Notes: generated by a model from the letters alone, not told the origin. A stretch of DNA of 64,000 nt from Clarkia xantiana subsp. parviflora (GCA_036873135.1 JAPTYO010000008.1:44620441-44684440), one strand, 5' to 3'. Shown: positions 11,736-23,365, numbered from the stretch's first letter. Numbers and translations are program-made.

Positions 11736-13002
11736 TTATTGCCAAGATTCTATCTAAAAGACAAAATCAATCAACAATATATATATATGTAAATTTCGGC
11801 TATTATATATAAATATATATTTTATTTATTGCCAATATATTTAATAGGGAAACAAATATACTGACAATATATTTTCTTAATCTTTTAGGCAACTAAATCT
11901 ATCAATACTATCTTTATCCCTATTAATTATCTAGATATATTGATAGTTATATATATTCCTAGATATTAATGTGAATCTATCCTTATGTTTCAAATTATAG
12001 ATATATTGTTACCCTTAATAAAAATTAAAATATGGTAAACAATAACCCTAATAGTTTCGGCCGAAATACACATTACTTGGGGCCTAAGAAATTAAAAATT
12101 TTACCTTGTAATTCCTGTAGGCTTCGGTCAAAAACATGAAATTGGAGACAAGTCGTCAAATTTCAAGATCAAAGTTTTAATAAGATATACAATTCAATGT
12201 TTGATTTTGATAAAAGTCACGTTTTTCTTGAAGAAAATGAACATCAAATTTTACTAAGAACATCATGAAAATTTCGGCACTACAAACGTAAAAAATTCGA
12301 AAATTTTAAAATCTTACATCTTTAAATTTTCGGCAAAATTTTTAATTTTCAAGAACATCAATTTATCAAAATCATGAACTCCTAACACGGGCTCTGATAC
12401 CACTGTTGGATTACGGGGCAGATAACTACGGAAACATAAACAAATGTACATGCTTATAATCAGAATTACGCAGCGGAAGATGTGCACACCTTAAACCTTT
12501 TCCGTAATCCTAAGGATCCTGCTGAGGGAGTTCACAATCCACCGGACGGAACCCGTATAATTTCTTGTTAAGGAAGTTCTACGCGGTATTTGGTCCACAA
12601 CAAAGCCTCTGATCGATTCTTGGCAGGGATGGATCTTCCGAGTGACTTGCTCGAAGCAAATTGGCACACCTTTGGTGTAGTATATGGTTCGACCGAACTA
12701 GTGTTTAGGGAGGAGGGTTTTTCTCTCAAATCACAACTTAGGAGGGATTGTGAATTCGCCTTAATGAAAACTCTAACACCCCTTATTTATAGGAGGAGCA
12801 AAGTGGAAAAAAGTCCACTTTGCCTCCACTAGTATAATTCGGCCGGCCATGTATAAGGGGGGCCCAATATTTTGGGCCTCTCATGTCGATTGGGATTTGG
12901 GTCAAGCCCAATTTCCCTAATGTGACATTTACCCAATTTCTTAGGTAACATATACATATTAATGGTCTTCTAATTACGGCGCCCAATCACCATATGCTAA
13001 CA
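10793..13002 (-). mobile_element. Copia-C: 5' LTR and leader of a minus-strand Ty1/copia element
   Basis: Read on the minus strand it starts with an LTR (13002-12404), a PBS for initiator tRNA-Met (12402-12390) and about 1.6 kb of leader matching the Copia-B leader at 61240-62930. Coding regions are not present; the element is interrupted at 10793 by the copia LTR fragment that hosts Gypsy-1. The leader holds CGGTTC-rich repeats (about 11290-11475), a (CA)n(TA)n microsatellite (about 11695-11740) and a small hairpin (11021-11035). Confidence 0.85.
12404..13002 (-). repeat. Copia-C 5' LTR
   Basis: At 599 bp it is the same length as the Copia-B 5' LTR. On the plus strand it runs TGTTGGATTA...ATGCTAACA. 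The minus-strand TATA box (TATAAATA) is at 12784-12791. The adjacent plus-strand GGCTCTGATACCA (12390-12402) is the complement of the tRNA-Met PBS. Confidence 0.92.
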
Positions 13003-13151
13003 CCTGAGACACCGAATAGGTTCTTTTCCCTAGTTATAAACAAATTCATTATATAAGCAAAACAACTCATATGGTACCAATTACCATCTTGAACATATAA
13101 TGTATCCATAGTTACTAAACACTTCTTTAAATGAATAAGTACATGGTTGTT

Positions 13152-13544
13152 TTATCTAGCATTGTCTACGGTAACAAGTATAACCTTTTTAATCTCCCAC
13201 TCCATGAGACATGCTTGATTAGCACAACTCGTAGATTCGCATGTATGCTTTCTAATCTGAAAGAAAATTATGATCTTCGTATGTAGGTTCCATTCATTAT
13301 TAAGAAAATGTGCAGTGAGACACAAACAACTAAAATCATGATTTGAAGTCCCCCTATCCATTGTTAAACAAATTCTATTACAAGCACTTGACATGAATCC
13401 CTTCAATACTGTCTTTTCTTCCTCGCACATTACAACAATATCCCGTGCTAATGTGGTATGAAAAATCATTTCAAATATATATTGTAATTTCTTGAGAAAT
13501 TTACGGAACGCCTTCAACTTCATCAACGATAAACATGCGAACAC
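13152..13544 (-). pseudogene. hAT-family transposase fragment (RICESLEEPER-like)
   Basis: The frame contains the family pattern of plant domesticated or mobile hAT transposases in order: an FRKFLKKLQ block, TTLARDIVVMCEEEK, SACNRICLTMDRGTS, CLTAHFLNNEWNLHTKI, and EWEIKKVILVTVDNA. It stops right after VTVDNA, where a full protein continues with the catalytic domain and the C-terminal dimerisation domain, so only a central piece of about 130 residues is left. No terminal inverted repeats were found nearby. It lies in the oldest layer, flanked by two copia insertions. Confidence 0.8.
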
Positions 13545-14000
13545 ACTCTATTTGAAAAGTTGTTTGATCAAATTTAGGATATAAACTTAAACCAACACCA
13601 CCGAACAAAGAGTTTCAAGAAAGGGAGAAACGACATTAAGAATGAACTTTTGAAAAGGAAGAAAATGACAATCTGAGAAGAAATTTATAGGAAGACCCAA
13701 AAAAATGACACGTGAGCGAATTAATCTTCAGAGAAATTTGAAGTGACGCTACTCCAAGCAAAAATTTAAGGACAACTCCATTATTGAAATATAAGGAACT
13801 TTGAGACTACGTCAAATATCTAAATAGGGAACTCCAGGCTAGGGATTACTCAACACATGCCGCCATCTCTTTAAAATGAGTCGGCGTCAAATGTCTAAAG
13901 GGAAATTGTTGGTTCCACTACGAGTAGATGTCAAAAGTTGACGACATCAAGTATAAAAGCAGCGCCACTATGGGGTTAAGTAAATCGGTAGGGATAAAAG
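13545..14000. other. Pre-insertion flank, no gene seen
   Basis: Unrecognised AT-rich DNA, with the hAT fragment upstream on the minus strand. The last five bases (aaaag, 13996-14000) are the left copy of the Copia-B target duplication. The sequence resumes at 63532. Confidence 0.6.
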
Positions 14001-14148
14001 TGTTGGATTACGGGGCAGATTACTACGGAAACATAAACAAGGTACATGCTTATAATCAGAATTACACAGCAGGAGATATGCACATACCTTAAACCCTTTC
14101 CGTAGTCTCCAAGGATCCTGCTGAGGGAGTTCACGACCCAACGAACGG
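14001..14148 (-). repeat. Copia-B 3' LTR, first piece (distal end)
   Basis: It matches 62933-63080. It is cut at 14148 by the 5' end of Copia-A and continues at 55885. Confidence 0.93.
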
Positions 14149-14710
14149 TGTTATCATATTGTGACGTGGCGCCGTAATAGGAGCCCATTAATTAAGGGAA
14201 TTACCTAAGTTAATTAGGTAATTGTCAATCTTGGCTAATTGGGCCAAATCCAATTAGTAATTGACAAGGGAGGCCCAAAATGGGCCTCCCACTTTTTTAC
14301 ATGGTTCGGCCGAAACCCTAGTACCACATAGGGTGGAGTTGCCTTTTGGCAACTCCACCCAATACTATATATAGGGGTGACTCCTAAGGGTTTAAAACAC
14401 ACAATTAAGAACAAGGATCTCCATTGAGAAAACTTGTCACCCTAGTCTAAATTTCGGCACCATCAACATCAAGTCCGTGGTTCCATCTCCGTTGAAGAAT
14501 CGATCAGAGGTCTTGTTGTGGAGCTACATCGCGTGGGACTTCTTCTGACGAAGAACTTGCACGTGGTTCCGACCGGAGGATCAGAACTCCCTCCACATCG
14601 TTCTCGGGCAGGAAAGCTAAAAGGTATGTGTACTAATTCCGCTGCGTAGATAAGATATCTTGCTAGTACACGTTTAGCATTCCGTAGTATTACGTCCCCG
14701 TAATCCAACA
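14149..14710 (+). repeat. Copia-A 5' LTR
   Basis: TGTTATCATA...AATCCAACA, 562 bp. TATA box TATATATAG at 14366-14374. Its final 250 bp are recognisably related to the Copia-B/C LTR, but U3 differs, so A and B are sister families. Confidence 0.95.
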
Positions 14711-14711
14711 G

Positions 14712-14724
14712 TGGTATCAGAGCC
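14712..14724 (+). other. Copia-A primer binding site (initiator tRNA-Met)
   Basis: TGGTATCAGAGCC, one base after the LTR end. This is the classic plant Ty1/copia PBS. Confidence 0.93.
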
Positions 14725-16824
14725 TGAGTTAGGAGTTCTTAAAATTTTGATAAAATGATGTTCTTGAATCTATGAAGAATCCGAAATTTTTAGGTTGATG
14801 AACATCAATATGTGTTCCGAAATTTTCAACATGAAATTATGTATTTGATCTTTAAAAACTTTTTTTAAAATTATGTGTTTTTGAGGATCAAAACCGAAAA
14901 TCTCTTGTTATGAATTTGAGTTTGATGTTCATAATCTTCAAGAACACCAGGAGTTTTATCAAGAACACAATTTGGATTTTGATCAAGGTAGTATTTGATC
15001 TTAAAATTTGACAACTTTTCCAACTCTTTGTGTTTGTGCCGAAAACCCTAGGGGTATTTTAGGTAAAAAAATTTAATTTTCTTGGTCACCAAGTAATTAA
15101 AATTTCGGCACAAATATTTTAATATATATGTTTCCATTTTTAAATTTTATTAATAGGTAACTATATATCTGTAAATTGGAAAATATGGATAGGTTTATAA
15201 TATAATATTGTAAAAGATATTAACTATCTATATATATAGCTAAAAGATAGGGATAAAGATATATTGATAGGATTTAGTTACTTAAAAAGATTAAGATATA
15301 TTGTCTATATATTTAATCCCTAAATATATTTTTGACAATATTTATATATATATAGTGATTTCGCCGAATTTTATATATATTTATTATATATTGTTAATTG
15401 ATTTAGATCTTAGTGATAAAATCTTGACAATATTTATATATATATATGTATTTTAGCTGAATTACATGTATATATTAGCAATATTGGAAATTATTTTAAA
15501 TAATTAATATTTCTTGGTGGCTAAGTTAAGTTTTTAGTGGACTTTAAAACCCTACTTAGCCCACAAGACATATTTTGTTCGAACCCTAGGGTTTATGGGC
15601 CGGTCCAATTGCTAAACCGGAATGAATAAAACCAATCCGGGTTTTCTTAATCGGGTCGACCTAGTCGGGCCGGGTCGGACCGTAGTAACTAAATTAAACC
15701 TAACCTAACCGGTTTTGAGTGATAAACCGAACCACTATCTTATTTTATTGAACCGTTTCGGACCAAACCGGAATTTTAAAATCAGACCGAATTGAACCGG
15801 ATTTTAAAATTTGGACCGAACTATTTTAAAATTTTCGGAAAATTTTAAATTGTTCAATAAAATAGGATGTCAGATTTTAAATCCAAAATGTTTTCGAACT
15901 TTAAAATTAACCTAAACAGTGCTCTTAGGGTTTGTGTTTTAATACACGGTTTCAATCAAAACCCTAGTGCCTGGTTTTGATTATGGGAATGGATCTCGGA
16001 CTTGCATGTTTTTGGGACTGGACTAAATTAGTGGGTTGATTTGTAATTGTTTACTTTCTGCATCATATATTTTGATATAATTAAAACTGTCGTCTTGACT
16101 TAGTCAAGCTAGCTGGATATTATATTGCGAGCATTGAGCTCTGGGATTTAAATATATGGTTTGCGCAATAGGATAGACATGCTATGCTGACTGAAAGTGC
16201 CTAGAATCCATGTCTAGAAATTCGCATGATTGATTGTAAGCATGAATTGCAAAACAGCCCCTAATATTTTCAAAACGTTTTATAAAACCGAAAATTCCAG
16301 TCGCCAATTATGCATGATGTGTGCGGGATGTTGCATGTTTTGATGCGTATGCTAGGATGTTCATGATAGAACGCATGTGATAATTTAATTTAAGTAGAAT
16401 TATATATGCTAGGAACATTAGACGCATTATGCGTAAGTATGTTGTGTTCGATATTTATGGCATGGTATGATGATTTGCTAGATGTAGTATAATTATAAAT
16501 ATGCATGCGTAAATTATCGGATAATTTTACAAAATCATAAGGGCCTTGGGAAAGCGAAGATCGGGTATTCTAATTTGGAAATTCCTTTTCCGGTAATTTG
16601 CAATAAAATAACAGTTTTCAAAAGACTGATCTATTAGATTGAAAACGACAATAGTGTGAATTCTTTCACGACACCCCCTTCCTCGGTTTACTGAAGGTTG
16701 GTTTGGTTTAGTGACTGAAGAATCACTATTCGTCGTGTTCCATCTTAATAGATAATCCGATGTATGCAATTCTGTCAAAATGTTGTTGTCTTCCTAACTT
16801 ACATAAAATATATGTGTTAGTTTT
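14725..16824 (+). other. Copia-A leader (5' untranslated region, 2.1 kb)
   Basis: No supported coding frame. AT-rich, with a stretch rich in CCGG/CGGTTC words (about 15600-15850) and a perfect 6-bp-stem hairpin CTTGAC-TTA-GTCAAG at 16095-16109. Both are also present in the leaders of Copia-B and Copia-C. Confidence 0.7.
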
Positions 16825-17425
16825 GATGGCTGGGTCGGTACGCTTTTATAAACCATGCAATTTGGATGGTATGGATTACGAGGCATGGAGTGAGATGGTG
16901 AGAGAACGTCTTATAGCATGTGACACACATATGTGCATCATGCCAATAAGAAACGAGATGTTGGTACAGCCGGACAGCAACCTAATTCCCAGAATTGGGA
17001 ATATAGGTTTGGGAGATAAGAAAGCATGCGAGGTGATATTGGCAGCCTTGGATAAAGAGGTTGCAGAGGACTTCACACTCAATTATTCAGCTGCTCAGCT
17101 TTGGGCTGCCCTTAAACTCCGCTTCGGAAGTGGAAAGGCAGCCGAAGCAAGACAGGTAATAATAGAGTATGATGACTTACTTTCAAACGACACCAGCGCA
17201 AAATCTGGGTCTAACCAAAGGATTGAAAGGTCCAATTGGAGAAAGATAATCAATATCGCACAGGGATATCCTATGTCATGGTTTGCTGATGAATTTGGAC
17301 TAGGATACTTAATAACGGCTATTAAGTACTCTATGCACTTATTCACGAAAAGCAATCAAAAGAGACTGACATGTTCCCCGGTACACTATCGCAAGAGAAT
17401 AAGGGATATAGCAGAGGAAACATGA
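16825..17425 (+). pseudogene. Copia-A gag, N-terminal part
   Basis: From the ATG at 16825 the frame reads MAGSVRFYKPCNLDGMDYEAW, the copia Gag opening in which a LDG-x-DY-x-AW motif starts the capsid-like domain, followed by ACEVILAALDKEV and AAQLWAALKLRFG. A homologous start is in Copia-B (60744). Upstream codons to 16760 are open but the ATG at 16825 matches the Copia-B start. The frame stops at 17425 after about 200 residues without a zinc knuckle, so Gag is truncated. Confidence 0.75.
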
Positions 17426-18791
17426 TCAACTTGGTCCTCAAACGAGATCCGTAGTATGATAAATGCTACTGATTTGGTACCTTAAAAGGTACGCCTCGTT
17501 TGCCACACATATGAAACCGTTAAACATTTTATATCACTAAGTCTACTGATATGATTCACTTGTGAATTCTTTTCAGGGACGCTTGGTGTAGATGGCTGGA
17601 GTTATCCTTTTCAACTTAATTTTCCTTTACCTCTAAAAGGCTTTATTATATATCTCATTAACGTACCAATATCTATAAATTCTCTTACTATCAATAAATG
17701 TTTGATATTAGTTAATTATGATTCGGAATTATTGAATAAAGTAGTAACCATTCGCTCCATGATATGGTCTACTTATCAAAATTAATCGGGCCAGTTAACA
17801 AGCCCGATCCAAAACGAACAACTAATCTGAGATTCTTCCAATAAAACGGTTGAACCAGAAAACATTCACTCACCTAATCAATCATCCATCGATTGCCTAG
17901 TTCCAAAAGAGACCGACCAGAAAATTACATCCTTATTTGTTAACTACTCCATTAAATTGATAAAGCTCCCGAAATAATATGCATGTTTAAAACCGATCTT
18001 GCTTTTAAATTTGGAGACTAAAACGATTCTCAAAACTACGGTTTTTAACCGGGTATGCGCAAGGCGCATGTCACCTCGAAAGACGGGACACATCGTTTTA
18101 GAATACAAATTTAAGTATTTTTATGAATGCGGAATTTTCGTTTGTAATTCCTCAGATATAACTCATATATAACTACTTAGATTTTATGTAAGCTTTCCAG
18201 CTACTACAATCTAATTAGAATATCAACCATGGCGTTAAAAGCGACAGCTCAAATGCATGGTCCATAAGATAGATAAATCTATGGATGAGTTAAATAAACG
18301 AAAAGAAGTAGTCGGTAAAACGACTCTCCCACCATTAGCCTTGAACGAAGAGTTTGGCTAAAAGCATTAATTAAACACTTCAAGAAACATAGTTCAGAAT
18401 TACATAATGTTAGAGTTGCACATTAATTGTTCCTGCGGGATGAGATTAATTTAACTCACATTAATGTAAAACACTATGTTCTGACCAAATCGGTTAACAC
18501 GTTACCACAAAAGCTAATGAATGATTCAGGTAAAACCTTATCACAAAGACACATTAGTTTGCGCATTAAACGAGTATTCATTAAAAGTAAGCACTACTCG
18601 TGAAGAATACGAGTTTTAAAATTAGCCTGGAACAATGATTTCGTGGTCAAACATGGCACATTATACAGATTTGAGGATGGATTTCCAACGCTTTGCAGAA
18701 TGAACGAACTAGTACTGATTAAAGTTAATAGATGGTTGATGGAGATTCTCAGGTCCCACTTACTTCGAGTGGGAGAATTGATATAGCATAA
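17426..18791. other. Copia-A coding-poor stretch where protease and integrase should be
   Basis: About 1.36 kb lie between the gag fragment and the INT-RT hinge. I see no CCHC knuckle, no D-S/T-G, no HHCC and no DDE region in any frame. Parts match the corresponding kilobase in Copia-B on the opposite strand (for example GACACATCGTTTT near 18087 and its counterpart near 59970), so the state is shared by both copies. Confidence 0.6.
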
Positions 18792-18936
18792 GTGATTGAT
18801 TTGGTAAATGATGATGGAAACGTTTTCATAATAAATCCAGTGAGAGGGCTCACTCCCCCACACACAATATCATCACTAAATTTCAAAATGCCAATCAAGT
18901 CGGACATGATAATCATGATAATGAACTATTTCAAAA
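18792..18936 (+). pseudogene. Copia-A INT-RT hinge, left piece
   Basis: It encodes LVNDDGNVFIINPVRG, matching LNEDGDIFIVNPVGG in Copia-B, i.e. the linker upstream of RT. It is interrupted at 18936 by Gypsy-2. The final 69-71 bases are repeated on the other side of Gypsy-2 (29800-29868). Confidence 0.7.
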
Positions 18937-19565
18937 TGTTGGATCACGGTTGGAACTCCGGTACGTTCTTGACGGAAGTCCGAACTCCTTTGCTCCAAGT
19001 AATCCTGCAAGAAGGGGATAGACCGGGCGGTGACCCAGAATCCCTCTCCGATGCTTAAATGAGTATCTCGATGTAGGCAAGCAAGTATGAGTATGTGAAT
19101 GTTCAACGTATCAATCCTGAGGTAACTCCTTCCTTTTTATAGGGGAGGAGTTACCTCAGTTACCTGCTGCGATAACTGCTGGGGGCAGTTAGCCCACGTT
19201 CCGCTTATCTCGGCCACTTGCCCACGTTCCGTCTTTTCAGGCCACTTCCCCACTATGTTGATAGTGGGCGTGTTTCTCGGCCTCATTCTCTGGTGGATTC
19301 CCCGACGGATGTCGGGGAATCCAGAGTTATCTCATTTGGTCACCGCTCGGGGCCCCTCGTCATCGGGACAGGGCCAGTATTCTCAGGGATTCAATATCGG
19401 GGCCTACTCAAAGGCATATCATCGGGAGCGTTCAGCTCATACGTCGGGACCGACCTTGTCGGGTCCCCTCGTATTGGTCTTCTAAGCCTCTTTTTGGGCC
19501 CAGTGGGCCTACTTCGCCGTTTTAGTCGTCGTTAATGGGCTTAACGGTTATATCGAAACCCATCA
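18937..19565 (-). repeat. Gypsy-2 3' LTR
   Basis: On the plus strand it runs TGTTGGATCA...AACCCATCA, 629 bp. Minus-strand TATA box CTATAAAAA at 19134-19142. It has a single copy of a 25-bp GGGGCCTACTCAAAGGCATA unit that is present three times in the 5' LTR. Confidence 0.94.
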
Positions 19566-19579
19566 TTTGCCCCCAAGAC
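19566..19579 (-). other. Gypsy-2 polypurine tract
   Basis: Plus-strand TTTGCCCCCAAGAC, i.e. GTCTTGGGGGCAAA on the element strand, directly abutting the 3' LTR. Confidence 0.85.
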
Positions 19580-19828
19580 ATGAGGGACTTACAGTTCGTC
19601 GTATCTTCCAACTCCGGAACTCCCGATATTCCGAGGATAACCACCGAATCCGAAAGGATTTCTCGATTACTCAACTATTAAATGCGATGGGTGATGAAGA
19701 GACGGCTTGGGTGCCCGTGCCTGCTTTTCTAAAAAAACGCTTTTTAGCTATTTTGTCGCTAGCGCCTCAACGAAGCGTTTCACCTTCAACGGTCCGGATT
19801 CCAACGTCTCTTTGGCTACCCTCTCTCC

Positions 19829-19835
19829 TATAAAA
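19829..19835 (+). promoter_or_regulatory. Candidate TATA box of the Gypsy-2 antisense gene
   Basis: TATAAAA preceded by a pyrimidine-rich stretch and followed 155 bp downstream by the ATG at 19984. It lies outside the LTR and faces opposite to the LTR promoter. Confidence 0.55.
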
Positions 19836-19983
19836 CCCCAAATCTTTGCACTATTTAGTTCTCCTTTACCGTTTCATCCTCTTGTGATTTCAAAAGCTCA
19901 AGTTCTCCTTTCTAATTTTCGACCAGCACTCCAGCAGCCAGGCTCTCCGGCCATCAAGATCATCTTCTCCTCTCCACTTCAAC

Positions 19984-22901
19984 ATGTCTGGTAAGATTTC
20001 TCCTCCGATTCTGAAGAAAATGTTAGCATAGTTTTTCTTTTATCTTGATCAACTTACCCGGATTTTTCCAAGAATCAACTGTGCCTTTCTTGCTCTGATC
20101 ATTTTCCAGACTGTGAATCCAGTTCCGGGGGGAGGAAACCCTTCAAGTTCGATTATGCTTGCAATGAGATTTCAGAAACCGCCTATGATGCGGCTCTCCG
20201 GGAAGGGTGTATCACTTCCACCTGGGAGCCTCGATATCCCTATCCTCACCCTCGCATGCCGGGCAACCCTGTGGTAACTCGTCCCCGGGAAGGGGAGGTG
20301 TTTGTCTCCGCCGGGCAAGACGGGGATCCGATTCCCCTTCTGTGGGGATATAGTCGAGATGTGTGAATATTACAAAACACATCCGACTACTTTCTCCCCC
20401 CACGCCATCCGTGTGTGGAATGCCTTCCGCGTCATTTGCCTCCGCCAACAATGGCCTTATAGCCTCCTACTTTTCCGGACCTTCTATGGATTGAAGTGCA
20501 ATGATGTCGGGGTCTGTGCCTTCTACCCGCGGATGCCTAAGTGGAGCAAGGCGCAGCTCTCCCGATGTAGCTGGACTGGTGACACATGGAAGGTCGCCAA
20601 AGGTCGGGGGCTCATCACCGACTCGGGGCCCGACAACAGCGGCTGGAAGAAGAATTACTTCTTCATCCGGAACAGCTCCATTCCGTGGCCCTGATGGGAG
20701 GTTGGGGCAGACCCTCCTCCCGCTTTTCACACTTACTCCGAGGAGGATATCCAGATTCTCCACTGTATCCAACTCTACCGCTGGGGGGATTCTTTCGCTC
20801 CCCTCGATGCCAACTCCATCTGGGAGCGTGCCTGGTTCTGACCAGGATCCGACTCCTTGATGTTGCTTCCAGGGGTCAACTCTTTGACGGCCCTTCCAAC
20901 CTAATTCCTTGGGTAATATTCTAACTGCACTTTCGTTTTCGTCTTTGCAGCTAAGAAGGTATCATTGCTGACCAATATCGTGCTTAAGTAGGCGGAGACC
21001 GATGTTTTCCAACGCCCTGCGAGGAAGAGGAAGTCTTCGAAGAGGGCCGCCTCCTCATCGGCACCTCCGACTTCGGAGCAGATCAAGCGGGCCCGGGTGG
21101 AGAAGATGGAGAAGATTTTCAACACCCAGACTCCCGAAGAAGGTAAGCAGTCCGATTAGCAATTCGATTATACAGGAGGCATATTCCCAAGGAGTTAATC
21201 CCCTCTGATAAGAGAGCCAGGATCGAAGGGATCAACCGCATCCTGCAAGGGGAAACACCCCGCGTTCTTAAAGCGGGTTACTACAATTATCACGGAAAGG
21301 ACCAGTATCTCTCCCGTCGCGTCATTTGGTGTAAGGATCCTGATCAACTTCCTGATTTTCTTTCTGAAGCTTCTCGTCCTCCAGCTGCTGGTCAATCGAT
21401 AGCTGGAGCTTCGGCGGGGGAGCCACCCTCCGACGCCCGGGTCGGGGAGCCCCTCCTTTCTCTTCCTGCCCCAGGAGGATCGGGGATTGAAGACGCCCCG
21501 ACGGACGGTCAATTCCGTCGGGTGGTTGACCTGGACGTGTCTCATTCTTCTGAGGAGGCGAGCGAAGGTCAGCCCCTGGTTCGTCGTCAGGGGGTGAGGC
21601 AGACCCCGTTGGAGCCGACTCCCGAAGGGCTGCCCCCATCTTCCCGGGCACAACAGCATTCGCCGGTCTTGAGCCTGACTTCTGAAGGAACGACCGGGTC
21701 TCATGGCGGCTCAGAGGCGCGCACCTCCGACACTCAGGTCATCCTTCCTCCTCTCCCCCTAGACGAGAGCTTCTATCAGCTTTACGCCCCCGACCAGGCG
21801 GCGGCTCTCTGGACCCCGATCGAGTCATTGCAGGGGGTCCCGCTGCGTCGGGATAATATATCATCGGAACTGGGTCTGCACCTGCTGGCAGGTTCAGTTC
21901 CGCCGTCTATGAAGCTTCCACTCTCCTTGGCCCAAGAGGACATCCACGCGGACATTCGCAACATGTTCTTTCGTCGTGTGGAGGTAAGGCTTCCTGTTTT
22001 GACACTTAGGATATAATGTAGAATATTCTCATATACTAACCTCTTCCCTTCTTTTCCACAGGAAATGGCGGATCAGCACCGCTGTTTCGGGTACATCCTG
22101 GCCTTGGAGGAGGCCCTGGAGCAGGAGCGAGCCAAGGCGGCCCCCGAGGTCTTGGCCAAGCTCAAGGAGGATCTGGGTGCCTCCGAATCGTCGAGGGGTA
22201 AGTTGGTTAAGGAGCAGGCCCTCCTTAACCAGAAGACTCGTGACCTCCTGAGGCAGGTCCACGACTTTGAGAGGTTGCTGAAGCACGAGCGTCAAAAGCT
22301 CAATGAAGAGCAGCAGGGGCGCGCTGAGGATCGGGACAGACTTGTCCTCGAGAAGAAGGCCCTTGAGGACGCCAAGGCGGGGATGGAGGCTGAGAAGGTC
22401 CTTCTCACCAACCGTTCCCAACAGATGGAGCGGGAGATCGCCGAGTTCCCCGTCAAGCTGGCTGAAGCTGAGGCCAAAGGTCGGGAAGATTATCGAGGCT
22501 CCGAGGCTTTCCAAGTGGACGCGGTGAAGTTCTGTACGGAGGAGGTGGAGACCACCTTGCTTAATGTTGTTGAGGAGCTCCATCTGGAGAACGGTGGTGC
22601 CATCGACTTCACCAAGTCTCAGACTCTCGCCCCCTTCGCGGAGAGGTATTTCAACCTTTCTGAGGAGAGCGACGGGGCCAACACCCCCGAGGGGGTTGCG
22701 GGTGCTGAAGGCACGGTGGAGCCTCCAAGTGCAGACCTCCCGACAACTGATCCCCCGATGATCGACCCTTCACCGGTTGACTTCCAAGAGTCTGATCCTC
22801 CCACGGCCAATCTTCCAGGATCCGATCCTCCGACCGCGGAGCCTTCTGCCACAGACCTCGTGGACCCTGCTCCCCTCGACGCTGCCAAGGATCAAGCTTA
22901 G
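19984..22901 (+). CDS. Gypsy-2 antisense spliced gene (aORF), partly decayed
   Basis: This gene is homologous to the antisense genes of Gypsy-1 and Gypsy-4; its function is unknown. A mini-exon (ATGTCTG, 19984-19990) appears to be joined across intron 19991-20109 to an exon whose middle carries GIRFPFCGDIVEMCEYY and IRVWNAFRVICLRQQ. This exon has a frameshift near 20315 and a TGA at 20692-20694. The part from 20951 has a bipartite basic stretch (RPARKRKSSKR), then an acidic/Pro-rich linker and GLHLLAGSVPPSM. Intron 21984-22061 (78 bp, GT-AG, phase 0, TACTAAC branch-like motif) leads to the last exon (22062-22901): about 180 residues of charged coiled coil and a tail of repeated DPP motifs ending ...AKDQA. 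The decay makes this copy probably non-functional. Some internal joins, for example near 21143, do not resolve. Confidence 0.65.
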
Positions 22902-22989
22902 TTACTTTATTTTCGAATCCTTGTAATTTCCTTCTTTTGTCGTGAACCTTTCAGGCTTTTATAATATCAATCCCTTTTGGTCCCGATTA

Positions 22990-23365
22990 TCGCTATACCA
23001 CTTAAGGTGAATTACCTGCGCCACTTAAGGCGATTTGATCATACCACTTAGAGTGGTTCGATACGTCGCTTAAGACATTTTTCCCACGCCACTTAAGGCG
23101 ATTTAATCGTACCGCTGCCACTTAAGGCAATCACACCACTTAAGGTAATTTAATCACGCCACTTAAGGCAATTTATCCACACCACTTAAGGCGATTTAAT
23201 CGTGCCACTTAAGGCGATTTATCCACACCACTTAAGGCGATTTAATCGTGCCACTTAAGGCGATTTATCCACACCACTTAAGGCGATTTAATCGTGCCAC
23301 TTAAGGCGAAACCACGCCACTTAAGGCGATTTAACTACACCACTTAAGGCGATTTAATCGGAAGC
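22990..23365. repeat. Gypsy-2 tandem array 1 (about 24-bp unit)
   Basis: About 15 copies of a (C/G)CCACTTAAGGCGATTT-core unit, many alternating as 48-bp pairs (AATCGTG versus ATCCACA ends). The array lies between the antisense gene stop and the end of pol. Confidence 0.93.

Noticed and set aside
14500..14710. Minus-strand frame in the Copia-A LTR (also at 55643-55882)
   Set aside because: It appears in both LTR copies only because the LTR is duplicated; no motif and it overlaps the R/U5 region.
21143..21175. Possible 33-bp intron in the Gypsy-2 antisense gene
   Set aside because: GT and AG are present, but the length is too short for a plant intron and the frames do not join; more likely a decayed region.
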